DNA of 64,000 bases from JBMNIZ01 sp050951405 (lineage in GTDB: Bacteria > Bacillota > DULZ01): NCBI GenBank assembly GCA_050951405.1, contig JBMNIZ010000015.1, positions 62,001 to 126,000 on the forward strand, in the 5' to 3' direction. The notes beneath the pieces are model-generated. The model was not told the origin of the DNA, did not search any database, and was given only the letters and a program-made list of their open reading frames with translations. Below are positions 24,501-33,673 of this stretch, piece by piece (the stretch's first letter is position 1; every line of letters begins with the position of its first letter). Both the position numbers and the translations under genes were made by a program.

Positions 24501-26159
24501 TTATGTTTTTAAAATGCGGTCCAGTTTCAGGCCTAATTGCAAATTAAACCGGTCCTCAGGATCGCTAAGGTCCAATCCGGTAATCTCTTCAATCCTTTTC
24601 ACTCGATAAATAACAGAGTTTTTGTGAACAAATAATTCCTTAGCGGTAATTCGCGCATTACAGTCATTCTTAAAGTAGCAAATTAAAGTTTTCAGTAATT
24701 CCGTCTGATTTTGGGCATCATATAGCTCAATTTTCCCTAACAGTTCTCTATGAAAGGCTAACATGGCCTCTGAATCCTGCAGTTCATAGAGGAAACGATA
24801 AGGACCCAAGTCCCGGAAGAAGGTTACGCTGGCGCTGCCAGACAGGAAACGACCGATACGAAGAGAGGTCAACGCTTCCTCGTGGGATTTCTTGATGTTG
24901 CGCACTCCCGTATAGGTCCTTCCCACCCCAATGGAAACACTGACTTTCGGGTATCTCTCTTCTACCTGCCGGCAAATTTGCTGGCACTTTTCCCGGAGCA
25001 ATTTTTCATCGTTTGCGTCCATCACTCGCACCAAGCCAATAATACTGTCGCTTTTCATTTGCAGCATGGCATTTCCCGGGTAATCATTAAAAGCAAGATG
25101 ACAGAACTGGAGAATACGCGACTTTAGTTCCTGAATATGTTCCTCGTCTCTGCTGGCCTCGTTGATAAAATACTTTTCAAAGCCATCGATATCCACAATA
25201 AATACTGCCAGCGGTGCCTTCAGATTAAAATTTAAGAAACTCGCCCGGCGGATGACCACTTCTTCGTAATTAAAACTTCCTGCCACCAGATCCTCTAACA
25301 GTTCTCCCTTGATCTGCCTTTCTGTATCAAAAACAGCTTTTTCTTTGGCGAATTCCAGAGCAACAATAGTGCCTGCATGTTCTATAGCCCGCAGGTCTTG
25401 CTCGTCCAATCTTTCTTGGATTTCCAATACTACCAAATAACCGTTGACTGTGTCGTTAGCTTTGATGGGTACCAAGACCAGGGATTGCTCGGTTTGTTCG
25501 TTTTTGAGATCTAATCGATGGGAACGGTTGGGGTCGAAGTGAAGTAAGTTGTTCTGGGAATGTTCCCAGCCTGTCAGAAGTTGCTCCATTTGTTTCTTTT
25601 CGTTTGCATCGGCCGCTTCGGCAACGCTATTTCCAGCCTGGTCCAAAATCACTACCGGGTTTTTAACCAGATCCTTTAAACACTGGCTGATGCTGGCAAA
25701 ACCGCCACCATTTAAAAGCACTTCTAGTAAACGATTGTGGACTTCTTCCGATCTTTTGAGCTGGCAGAGTTGGTTACTGATGAGTATTTCAAAGATGGGC
25801 AACATGAATTCGTGATAAGGCAGATCTGAGGGCAATTCTAGAATAGGCAGTCCTACTTGATTGGCGTATTCAATCATATCTTGAGGTACTTCGGTTAAGT
25901 ACTGGCCGGGTTTAATGCCGAAGGCCGCAATTTTCTTCCTGGCCAAATTATAGATCAGGCTTTTCCGCAAGACCGGGTCTTCCTTAAAGGCATACCCTGC
26001 TGTGGCTAGAAGTTCCCCTCCCTTTAACCAGCGGATTACCTCCGGCACTTCCATAATATTAACAAATTTGATTTCGTTATCCAGTCCCTGGTGACCGGCC
26101 ACCACAATGGCTCTATTTAAACCATTGATTTCCAGGGCTTCTCTCACGGTTAAACGCAT
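24501..26159 (-). CDS. PucR-family transcriptional regulator (copy B)
   Basis: A 552-residue regulator. It has an N-terminal PucR ligand-sensing domain (about 8-125), a GAF-like middle, a GGDEF-like domain (about 290-415) and a C-terminal PucR helix-turn-helix (about 480-545, VHKNSVIYRVKRIEEITG). Family members control purine, allantoin and other nitrogen-compound catabolism. It is a close paralogue of the regulator at 27770-29422, identical over long N-terminal stretches. It lies directly upstream of the PreA/Mo-hydroxylase genes in the same direction, the likely target. Confidence 0.88.
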   Translation of the reverse strand: MRLTVREALEINGLNRAIVVAGHQGLDNEIKFVNIMEVPEVIRWLKGGELLATAGYAFKEDPVLRKSLIYNLARKKIAAFGIKPGQYLTEVPQDMIEYANQVGLPILELPSDLPYHEFMLPIFEILISNQLCQLKRSEEVHNRLLEVLLNGGGFASISQCLKDLVKNPVVILDQAGNSVAEAADANEKKQMEQLLTGWEHSQNNLLHFDPNRSHRLDLKNEQTEQSLVLVPIKANDTVNGYLVVLEIQERLDEQDLRAIEHAGTIVALEFAKEKAVFDTERQIKGELLEDLVAGSFNYEEVVIRRASFLNFNLKAPLAVFIVDIDGFEKYFINEASRDEEHIQELKSRILQFCHLAFNDYPGNAMLQMKSDSIIGLVRVMDANDEKLLREKCQQICRQVEERYPKVSVSIGVGRTYTGVRNIKKSHEEALTSLRIGRFLSGSASVTFFRDLGPYRFLYELQDSEAMLAFHRELLGKIELYDAQNQTELLKTLICYFKNDCNARITAKELFVHKNSVIYRVKRIEEITGLDLSDPEDRFNLQLGLKLDRILKT

Positions 26160-26543
26160 AATATCATCTTCCTTTATTTTTCATGCTTTAAAGGTTGCAA
26201 GCTTGTTGGCCACGTGCTCATCTCATCCTCCATCCAAATATTGACTCATATCGTTGTACTCATTATCCAAATAATTTCCCTTTAACTCTTCGAGAAAACA
26301 ATCTATTCTCCTTTGTTTTATAGTACAAAAAAACTGCCTCTTTCTTTGGTTGTTTATAACAAGAAGTGTAGTCAATTCCTTTTAATCACTGCGCTTTCGC
26401 CCAAACTAACCGAGTTAAGATATTTATTATTTATTATTTATAAAAAGAAAAACTCTCTTTGACCGCAAAAACGGCTCGGGAGTTGATATTAGAAAAGTCA
26501 TCTTAAAAATAACCTGTTAAGGCAAAAAGCTTAAAAAACACAT
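26160..26543. other. Intergenic region between PucR copy B and the MFS gene
   Basis: About 384 AT-rich bases serving as the upstream region of PucR copy B. It contains a simple repeat of the TTATTAT type (26421-26444). I see no gene, no clear terminator and no strong symmetrical site. Confidence 0.5.
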
Positions 26544-27740
26544 TTAATCCTTCTTCGGTTTTCCCGTATCTTCAATAAAAAACGCAACCACAAAACTTAT
26601 AAAAACAATGAAAGCGCCAAAGTAAAAAGCCCCCTCCAGGGAATTAGTCAAATCTCTGACCCATCCGCAAACTACCGGGGCAACTGCCGCGGTTAACATG
26701 GTAGCGAAATTCAACAGCCCCATCGCCGAGGCCATGGAATATGGGCTGCTTTTTAGAGCATGGTCCCCGTACCAGGAAATGATCACAGGGTCCAGGGCTA
26801 ATTTGCCGCAAATCCCGTAAGCAATGAGAGCCAGAACAAGGGCCGTCAATGATTGTACATAGGCAATCAAGAAGATAGCCAGGGAACACAAGACGGAGAA
26901 GATCAAGATAATTCTCTTCTTGCCCATCTTCCCTGATAATTTGGCCAGGATCAAAGAACTGGGCAAGGCGGCCAAAGCAGGAATAGCCGTATAAACTCCG
27001 GACATGGTAAGCCCTAAGCCCCGCTCCGCTTTGAAAAAAGTAGGACCCCAAGTCAACACCATCCAGTATCCATAGGCCAAACACATCACCACAATCCAGA
27101 TCAACACGACATTCTTATTGCGAACCAAATTATAAATACCGGTAAAACCAACCTTTTTTGTAGTGATATTCTTCAGATAATACAGATAATACAACCCCAA
27201 AGACACGGTAGGCACGGATAATACCAAAAAAGGAAAGCGCCAATTCCCTGTTCGCAAATACAAGGGCCCAGCAACGAGCAATCCCAGGATTAACCCTACT
27301 GACATCCCCCCATTAATAATCGCCGTATACAGGCTGCGATTTTTTTCCGGGATAATGTAAATGGCAGCGCCGTATACATTAGCATAATAAACGCCGGCGG
27401 CCAAACCATGTAAGCCAATCAACACCAACAGAAGCCAATAGTTGAGGGACATCAGACCGATCAAAGCCAGGGCCAGCCCGGCCAGAACAACCGATATCCC
27501 CAAAATATTTTTCAGGCCCATCCGATCGCCAAGCAAGCCGGCGGGGACCTGCATACAAATATAAGCAAGAAAATAAGTACTTGTAATGGCCCCCATTTGG
27601 GCATTTGTTAAACCGAAACTATCGCCGATCAAGGGAAGCATTGGATATAAAACAGTTCGATCAGCGTAGACAAATACCCAACCGCAAAAAAACAAGAAAG
27701 TTAAGCCCAACAAATATCTTTGAGAGAAAGATACTGGCAA
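26544..27740 (-). CDS. MFS transporter between the PucR paralogues
   Basis: A 398-residue, 12-helix carrier of the anion:cation symporter kind. Helix 1 carries FVYADRTVLYPMLP and loop 2-3 GLLGDRMGLKN. It follows PucR copy A by 30 bases and is probably co-transcribed with it. The start is TTG with an AAGGAAGG site. Such carriers take up organic acids such as hexuronates, tartrate or phthalate-like aromatics; here the substrate of cluster 1 is the natural guess. Confidence 0.82.
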   Translation of the reverse strand: MPVSFSQRYLLGLTFLFFCGWVFVYADRTVLYPMLPLIGDSFGLTNAQMGAITSTYFLAYICMQVPAGLLGDRMGLKNILGISVVLAGLALALIGLMSLNYWLLLVLIGLHGLAAGVYYANVYGAAIYIIPEKNRSLYTAIINGGMSVGLILGLLVAGPLYLRTGNWRFPFLVLSVPTVSLGLYYLYYLKNITTKKVGFTGIYNLVRNKNVVLIWIVVMCLAYGYWMVLTWGPTFFKAERGLGLTMSGVYTAIPALAALPSSLILAKLSGKMGKKRIILIFSVLCSLAIFLIAYVQSLTALVLALIAYGICGKLALDPVIISWYGDHALKSSPYSMASAMGLLNFATMLTAAVAPVVCGWVRDLTNSLEGAFYFGAFIVFISFVVAFFIEDTGKPKKD

Positions 27741-27769
27741 TCTTTTGTACCTGCCTTCCTTATTTTACT

Positions 27770-29422
27770 TTATTTGATTTGGTCCAACTTGAGGCTGAGA
27801 TGGAAATTAAACCGGTCTTCGGGATCATTCAACTTTAATCCGGTAATTTCTTCTATCTTTTTTATTCGGTAGAGAACAGAATTTTTATGAATAAACATTT
27901 CTTCCGCCGTGCGCCTGAGATTTCCATTGTTTTTCAAGTAGCAAATCAAAGTCTTCACCAATTCAGTTTGGTTCTGGGCGTCATAGAGCTTCAAGTTCCC
28001 CAAATATTCCTGCTGAAAGGATCGCATGGACTCAGAATCTTTCAACTCATAAAGAAAACGGTAAGAACCCAGGTCCTGAAAAAAGGTCACGCCGGCGCTA
28101 CCAGACAAGAAACGGCCGATACGCAAAGAGATCAAAGCTTCCTCGTAGGATTTCTTGATGTTGCGCACTCCCTTATAGGTCCTGCCAATCCCAATGGAGA
28201 CCCTTACTTTCTGACACATCTTTTCAAGCTGCCGGCAGATTTCCTGGCACTTTTCCCGGAGCAGTTTTTCATCATTTTCATCCATCGCTCGCACCAAACC
28301 GATAATGCGATCGCTTTTCATCTGTAGCATGGCACCCCCGGGATAGCCTAAGAGGGTATGATGACAAATGCCGAGAATCAGGGATTTGAATTTGTGAATG
28401 TGGTCTTCTCTCCGGTTGCCTTCACTGATCAAGTATTTTTCCAAGCCGTTCATATCTACCACAAATACAGCCAAAGGCGCTTGTAAATTAAAATTTAAAA
28501 AGCTTGCCCGCCGGATAACCATTTCTTCATAATGAAAACTCCCGGTCACCAGATCTTCCAAAAGTTCTCCCTTGATCTGTTTTTCTGCCTCAAAAACAGC
28601 TCTTTCTTTGGCAAATTCCAGGGCCACAATGGTAGCCGCATGCTCCACAGCCCGCAGATCCTGCTCATCCATTTTTTCTCGGCTTTCCAATGCTACCAGG
28701 TATCCGTTGACTGTACCGATGACTTTAATGGGTACCAATATCAAGGATTGCCTGATTTGCTCCCCTAGGCAATCTAATCGATGGGAACGATTTGGGGTGA
28801 AGCGAAGTAAACTGTTACGGAAATTTTCCCAAATGGCCAAAAATTCACCCAGCTGCGTTTTTCCCCCGCCTTCAACGGCAGCTGCCAGCAAGTTTCCGGC
28901 CCCATCCAAAATCAGAACCGGGTTTTTGACCAGATCCCTTAAACACCGGCTGATGTTGGCAAAACCGCCACCATTTAATAGCACTTCCAGCAAACGATTA
29001 TGCACTTCTTCCCACCTTTTCAGCCGGCAGACCTGCTTGTTGATAAGTATTTCAAAGATGGGCAGCATGATTTCATGATAAGGCAGATCCGGGGGTAACT
29101 CCAAAATGGGCAGCCCCACTTCGTCGGCATATTGGATCATGTCCCGAGGTACTTCAGTCAGGTACTGGCCGGGCTTAATGCCAAAAGCTGCGATTTTCTT
29201 CCTGGCCAGGTTATAGATCAAGGTTTTCCTCACAAGCGGATCTTTCTGAAAGGCATATCCGGCCGTAACCAGGAGTTCTCCTCCTCTTAACCAGCGGACC
29301 ACTTCCGGTACTTCCATAATATTAACAAATTTGATTTCGTTCTCCAGTCCCTGATGGCCGGCCACAACGATTGCCCTATTCAGTCCGTTGATTTCCAGGG
29401 CCTCTTTCACGGTTAAAGACAT
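27770..29422 (-). CDS. PucR-family transcriptional regulator (copy A)
   Basis: A 550-residue paralogue of the protein at 24501-26159, with the same domain order (PucR sensor, GGDEF-like domain, C-terminal PucR helix-turn-helix with IHKNSVLYRIKKIEEITG). The openings are almost the same (VKEALEINGLNRAIVVAGHQ in both). Differences concentrate in the middle ligand/GAF region, as expected if the two sense different effectors. It heads the cluster 1 gene run. Confidence 0.88.
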   Translation of the reverse strand: MSLTVKEALEINGLNRAIVVAGHQGLENEIKFVNIMEVPEVVRWLRGGELLVTAGYAFQKDPLVRKTLIYNLARKKIAAFGIKPGQYLTEVPRDMIQYADEVGLPILELPPDLPYHEIMLPIFEILINKQVCRLKRWEEVHNRLLEVLLNGGGFANISRCLRDLVKNPVLILDGAGNLLAAAVEGGGKTQLGEFLAIWENFRNSLLRFTPNRSHRLDCLGEQIRQSLILVPIKVIGTVNGYLVALESREKMDEQDLRAVEHAATIVALEFAKERAVFEAEKQIKGELLEDLVTGSFHYEEMVIRRASFLNFNLQAPLAVFVVDMNGLEKYLISEGNRREDHIHKFKSLILGICHHTLLGYPGGAMLQMKSDRIIGLVRAMDENDEKLLREKCQEICRQLEKMCQKVRVSIGIGRTYKGVRNIKKSYEEALISLRIGRFLSGSAGVTFFQDLGSYRFLYELKDSESMRSFQQEYLGNLKLYDAQNQTELVKTLICYLKNNGNLRRTAEEMFIHKNSVLYRIKKIEEITGLKLNDPEDRFNFHLSLKLDQIK

Positions 29423-29623
29423 GATCTCGTCACCCTTTATTTATTTTCTATGCTTCCGGGCTTCTCTTCTAGGCTGCCTAACTGCTTCCGGTGATAGTTA
29501 TAGGAAAAACAGGCCCATTTCCACCTCCATCAAAAAGAATCAACTCCTTCCTGGAAATGTTAACAACCAGTTGGCTCTTTTATTATAACATTGATACAAA
29601 TAGGCCTGTATTCTTTTTCTTGG

Positions 29624-29657
29624 AAATAAAAAACCTCCGGGACCTGTCGCCCCGGAG
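29624..29657 (-). terminator. Terminator of the opp operon
   Basis: On the minus strand CTCCGGG and CCCGGAG arms (29651-29657 and 29635-29641) are followed by a run of T (A-run at 29627-29633 on plus). It lies just after the oppF stop at 29674. Confidence 0.8.
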
Positions 29658-29673
29658 CTTTAACATTTACTGA

Positions 29674-30687
29674 TTACCCCTTATTTAAATTTCCTGTTTT
29701 TCTTGCAGGAAAATGGCAGGCCACTTGATGTCCTCCGCCCCGATCCAGCAAGGCCGGTTCAGTATCGGCGCAGATTTCCCGGGCCTTGCCACAGCGGGTG
29801 CGGAAGCGACAGCCGCTGGGAGGATCCATTGGACTGGGCACATCCCCTTTCAGGAGAATGCGCCGCTTTTGTGCCTCCAGATCCGGATCAGGAATCGGCA
29901 CGGCAGAGAGCAAGGCCTCTGTATAGGGATGCTGGGGGTCTTCGTAAATGCTGTCACTGTCGGCTATCTCCACAATTTTACCCAGATACATTACCGCCAC
30001 CCTTTTGCTGATATGGCGCACCACGGATAGATCATGGGCAATGAAGAGATAAGTGAGACCCAATTCCTTCTGCAAATCTTCCAGCATATTCACCAGCTGA
30101 GCCTGAACGGACACATCCAAGGCGGAGACGGGTTCATCACAAATGATGAAACTGGGCTCAACCGCCAATGCCCTGGCAATCCCTATTCTCTGCCTCTGTC
30201 CACCGCTGAACTCGTGGGGAAAACGGTTGGCATGTTCCGGCAGTAAACCCACCATATCCAACAGTTTATAGACCTTTTTGCTTTTTCCCGCACCCGCTGC
30301 CAGCCGGTGAATTTCCAAGGGCTCGCCGACAATATCTCCTACAGTCATCCGGGGATTGAGAGAAGCATAAGGGTCTTGAAAAATCATTTGCACCTGCTGC
30401 CGGATCCGGAAAAGCTCGCCTCCTTTCAAACTAAAGACATCTTCCCCGGCAAAAAGGAAGCGGCCGTAGGTGGGTTCATAAAGCCTGATGAGGGTCCTCC
30501 CCACAGTAGTTTTGCCGCACCCACTTTCTCCGACTAAACCCAAGGTTTCACCCTTGTCAATACAAAAATCGATGCCGTCTACCGCTTTTAGAAGAACCCG
30601 GCCTCCCATCATACCCCGGCGCAGGGAAAAATGTTTTTTCAAACCTTGAACTCGTACCAGCGGCACTTCTGGAGGATTCTGGGCCAC
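29674..30687 (-). CDS. oppF: Oligopeptide ABC transporter ATP-binding protein OppF
   Basis: A 337-residue ABC ATPase with Walker A GESGCGKTTVGRT, signature FSGGQRQRIGIARA, Walker B FIICDEPVSALD and the switch His in FIAHDLSVV. It also has the C-terminal oligopeptide/dipeptide extension with a Cys-containing CRFRTRCGKAREIC segment that can bind Fe-S. It starts (GTG) directly after oppD with an AAGGGG site. Peptide or nickel use cannot be told apart by sequence alone; the operon's binding protein is of the peptide type. Confidence 0.92.
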   Translation of the reverse strand: MAQNPPEVPLVRVQGLKKHFSLRRGMMGGRVLLKAVDGIDFCIDKGETLGLVGESGCGKTTVGRTLIRLYEPTYGRFLFAGEDVFSLKGGELFRIRQQVQMIFQDPYASLNPRMTVGDIVGEPLEIHRLAAGAGKSKKVYKLLDMVGLLPEHANRFPHEFSGGQRQRIGIARALAVEPSFIICDEPVSALDVSVQAQLVNMLEDLQKELGLTYLFIAHDLSVVRHISKRVAVMYLGKIVEIADSDSIYEDPQHPYTEALLSAVPIPDPDLEAQKRRILLKGDVPSPMDPPSGCRFRTRCGKAREICADTEPALLDRGGGHQVACHFPARKTGNLNKG

Positions 30688-31689
30688 TTAACTTACCCCT
30701 TCCCATGGGACTTGGGGAGCCTGGGGATCCATCAGCCAACAGGAGGCCCGTCTGCTCCCCGCAACTGTTTCCGGTGGGGCTTCTTCCAGGCAAATCCGCA
30801 TGGCATAGGCACACCGGGGGGCAAAGCTACAAGCGGGAGAAGGCTGAATCAGATCAGGAGGCTGCCCCGGTAAGGAAGCCAGCCTCTCCTTTTTCGGGAC
30901 ATCCAAGCGGGGAACAGCTTGCAAAAGGCTCCAGGTATAAGGGTGCCTGGGCTGATAGAAAACTTCTCGGACATGGCCCGCTTCCACAATTTGCCCCGCA
31001 TACATCACCAGGACACGGCTGCAAAGGCTGGCGACCACACCCAGGTCGTGGGTGATTAAAATAATTGAGCTACCAATTTGTTTTTGGAGGCCCTTCAATA
31101 GTTCCAAAATCTGGGCCTGGATCGTTACATCCAGTGCGCTGGTGGGCTCGTCAGCAATGATCAAATCGGGCTGACAGGACAAGGCCATGGCGATCATCAC
31201 CCTTTGCCTCATGCCGCCGCTGAATTCATGGGGATATTGTTTGATTCTTTGCTCCGGCCGGGAAATGCCTACCAGGGACAGCATCTCCATGGCTTTTTCT
31301 TTAGCCTGGGACCTCGATAGGCGCCGGTGTTCCATCAAACCCTCCATCAGCTGGCCGCCAATGGTCATGGTCGGATTAAGGCAGGTCATAGGGTCCTGAA
31401 AGACCATACCAATGCGATTGCCCCTGATTTTTTCCATTTCTCCCTCGCTTTTTAGCAGCAAGTCTTCTCCGTCAAAAAAGACGGCGCCTCCCGTTATTTT
31501 CCCCGGTGGATCGGGAATGAGGCCCATAATAGCATGGGCGGTAGCGCTTTTCCCGCAGCCGGATTCCCCCACCAGGGCTACCGCTTCACCGGCCGCAAGA
31601 CTAAAAGTGACTCCGCGAACGGCCTGAACTTGACCGGCGTGGGTAGTAAAAGAGATCTTCAAACCTTCCACCTGAAGCAATTTTTCCAC
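30688..31689 (-). CDS. oppD: Oligopeptide ABC transporter ATP-binding protein OppD
   Basis: A 333-residue ABC ATPase partner of OppF. Walker A is GESGCGKSATAH, signature FSGGMRQRVMIA, Walker B LIIADEPTSALD and switch LITHDLGVV. The oligopeptide extension ends with the Cys set CSFAPRCAYAMRIC. It forms a heterodimer with OppF and powers uptake through OppB/OppC. Confidence 0.92.
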   Translation of the reverse strand: MEKLLQVEGLKISFTTHAGQVQAVRGVTFSLAAGEAVALVGESGCGKSATAHAIMGLIPDPPGKITGGAVFFDGEDLLLKSEGEMEKIRGNRIGMVFQDPMTCLNPTMTIGGQLMEGLMEHRRLSRSQAKEKAMEMLSLVGISRPEQRIKQYPHEFSGGMRQRVMIAMALSCQPDLIIADEPTSALDVTIQAQILELLKGLQKQIGSSIILITHDLGVVASLCSRVLVMYAGQIVEAGHVREVFYQPRHPYTWSLLQAVPRLDVPKKERLASLPGQPPDLIQPSPACSFAPRCAYAMRICLEEAPPETVAGSRRASCWLMDPQAPQVPWEGVS

Positions 31690-31700
31690 CCTTCAACCTC

Positions 31701-32624
31701 CTATTTGCGCATACGCGGATCCAGAGCATCCCGCAGTCCATCGCCCAAAAGGTTAAATGCCAGGATAGTTAAGCTGATAAAGAGAGCCGGAAAGAAGAGC
31801 TGCCAGGGATAGGACCGTAAAGCCTTGACTCCGTCACTGGCCAGAGTACCCCAACTGGCAAAGGGAGCGGAAACGCCTAGTCCTAAGAAACTCAACCAGG
31901 CTTCGGTGAAAATGGCTTCCGGAATGGCCAAGGTCATGTAAACAAGAATAGGCCCCATGGTGTTCGGGATGATGTGCTTGATCAAAATCCTGAAAGGTCC
32001 GGCCCCCAATGCCCGGGCGGCCAGCACAAACTCCTGTTCCTTCAAGCTTAAAACTTGGCCTCGCACCAGCCGGGCCATGGGAATCCAGTAGACCATGCTC
32101 AAGGCAAAAAGAATAGTAAAGAAGTTGCTGTCGTTTAAGATCACCATGATCAGAATGACATAGAGCACAAAGGGCACGCCAGAAAGGATTTCGATAAAAC
32201 GCATCATCAGCTCGTCCAGCCAGCCCCCGACGAGCCCGGAAATACCTCCGTATATCACCCCGATCACAAAGACCACCAGGGCGATGGTAATGCCCACAGC
32301 CAAAGACATACGAGCTCCGAACCAAACCCGGGTGAATAGATCCCGACCCAGGGAGTCTGAACCGAACCAATATTCACCGCCAGGAGGCAGGTTTTTCATG
32401 GTCAACACCTGGTCCGAGTAAGAGAATTTATTCAAATAAGGACCAAAAATAGCGCCTACAACTAATATCCCGATAAAAACCAGGCTGCCCATGGCTGCTT
32501 TATTAGCTTTCAAGCGACGCCAAACATCCTGCCAGTAACTGGTGCCGGGACGAACAATGACTTCCGCCGTTTTTTGGTCCGGCCCCACCCTTTCGAACAT
32601 TTCGAGCTTTACCTGCCAGTCCAC
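31701..32624 (-). CDS. oppC: Oligopeptide ABC transporter permease OppC
   Basis: A 307-residue permease with a cytoplasmic N-terminus, an N-terminal helix and the BPD_transp_1 domain. The EAA coupling loop is VLAARALGAGPFRILIKHIIPN. The end (RDALDPRMRK) is typical for OppC/DppC. It follows oppB by 7 bases. Confidence 0.9.
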   Translation of the reverse strand: MDWQVKLEMFERVGPDQKTAEVIVRPGTSYWQDVWRRLKANKAAMGSLVFIGILVVGAIFGPYLNKFSYSDQVLTMKNLPPGGEYWFGSDSLGRDLFTRVWFGARMSLAVGITIALVVFVIGVIYGGISGLVGGWLDELMMRFIEILSGVPFVLYVILIMVILNDSNFFTILFALSMVYWIPMARLVRGQVLSLKEQEFVLAARALGAGPFRILIKHIIPNTMGPILVYMTLAIPEAIFTEAWLSFLGLGVSAPFASWGTLASDGVKALRSYPWQLFFPALFISLTILAFNLLGDGLRDALDPRMRK

Positions 32625-32631
32625 AGCTCTT

Positions 32632-33561
32632 TCATTCCTTTCCTCCGGTCAATTTCACCCTGGGATCAAGGACCGCATAGCTCAAATCTACTAAAAAATT
32701 CATAGTCATGAGGAAAGCACTGTAAAAAATGGTCAAACCCATAATCAATGTATAGTCCCGGTTAAAGACACTGTTCACAAAGTACCTGCCCAAGCCTGGA
32801 ATAGCAAAAATATGTTCCACCACAAAACTGCCGGTGAAGATGCCGGCGATCAACGGCCCCAGATAGGTGATGATGGGCATCAAGGCATTGCGGAGTGCAT
32901 GTCGATAGATCACCACCCTGGTTTTTAACCCTTTGGCCCGGGCCGTACGGATATAATCTTGCTGCAGCACCTCCAACATATTGGAACGCATCAAACGAGC
33001 TATAGCCGCTGTGGGTAGCGCCGCCAACGAGACAGCAGGCAGTACCGCCTGTTGCCAGCTGCCCCACATGGCAGGCGGGAGCCAGCCCAGTTTATAAGAA
33101 AAGACATATTGCAATAGTGTAGCCAGCACAAAGCTGGGCACGGAAAAACCAATCGTGGCGATGATAATAGCCAGGTAATCCTGCCACTGGTTCTGCTTCA
33201 GGGCAGAAATGATACCTAAGAGAATGCCCAGGGATAAGGCCAAAAGCAAGGCTGCTGCTCCCAAACTTGCGGAAACAGGGAATCCTTCCGCAATAATCTG
33301 ATTAACCGTGCGCGTTGGATATTTAAAAGAAGGTCCGAAATCACCTTGAGCCAGATTGACCAAATAATCCCGGTACTGCACCAATAAGGGATCATCCAAG
33401 CGATATTTGGCCCGGATGTTTTTTTCTACTGCGGGAGGCAGCCTCTTTTCTCCGTCAAAAGGCCCTCCGGGAATGATTTTCATCCCGAAAAAAGTGAAGC
33501 TGCTGATCAAAAACAATGCCAAGACAATTGTCCCTATCCGGCGAAGAATAAAACCCAGCAT
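32632..33561 (-). CDS. oppB: Oligopeptide ABC transporter permease OppB
   Basis: A 309-residue permease with six predicted helices. The N-terminal ILRRIGTIVLALFLISSFTF helix, the EAA loop ARAKGLKTRVVIYRHALRN and the YAVLDPRVK end are typical of OppB/DppB. It lies 112 bases after oppA, behind a strong hairpin. Confidence 0.92.
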   Translation of the reverse strand: MLGFILRRIGTIVLALFLISSFTFFGMKIIPGGPFDGEKRLPPAVEKNIRAKYRLDDPLLVQYRDYLVNLAQGDFGPSFKYPTRTVNQIIAEGFPVSASLGAAALLLALSLGILLGIISALKQNQWQDYLAIIIATIGFSVPSFVLATLLQYVFSYKLGWLPPAMWGSWQQAVLPAVSLAALPTAAIARLMRSNMLEVLQQDYIRTARAKGLKTRVVIYRHALRNALMPIITYLGPLIAGIFTGSFVVEHIFAIPGLGRYFVNSVFNRDYTLIMGLTIFYSAFLMTMNFLVDLSYAVLDPRVKLTGGKE

Positions 33562-33609
33562 GTTTTGTTCACTTCCCTTTAACTGCCGATAAGATCATAG
33601 GGAAATTTA

Positions 33610-33652
33610 AGCAGGAGGTATATACGGCCCAGGTCCACCTATACCTCCTGCT
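33610..33652. promoter_or_regulatory. 13-bp perfect hairpin between oppA and oppB
   Basis: AGCAGGAGGTATA (33610-33622) and TATACCTCCTGCT (33640-33652) form a perfect stem with a 17-base loop. There is no T-run after it on the minus strand, so it probably protects or partly terminates the oppA transcript, allowing more binding protein than permease. Confidence 0.65.
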
Positions 33653-33673
33653 AAACTGGAAAGATTACCGAGT

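Noticed and set aside
26421..26444. TTATTAT-type simple repeat as a regulatory array
   Set aside because: It is a short AT-only microsatellite in an AT-rich spacer, with no symmetry or spacing that suggests binding sites.
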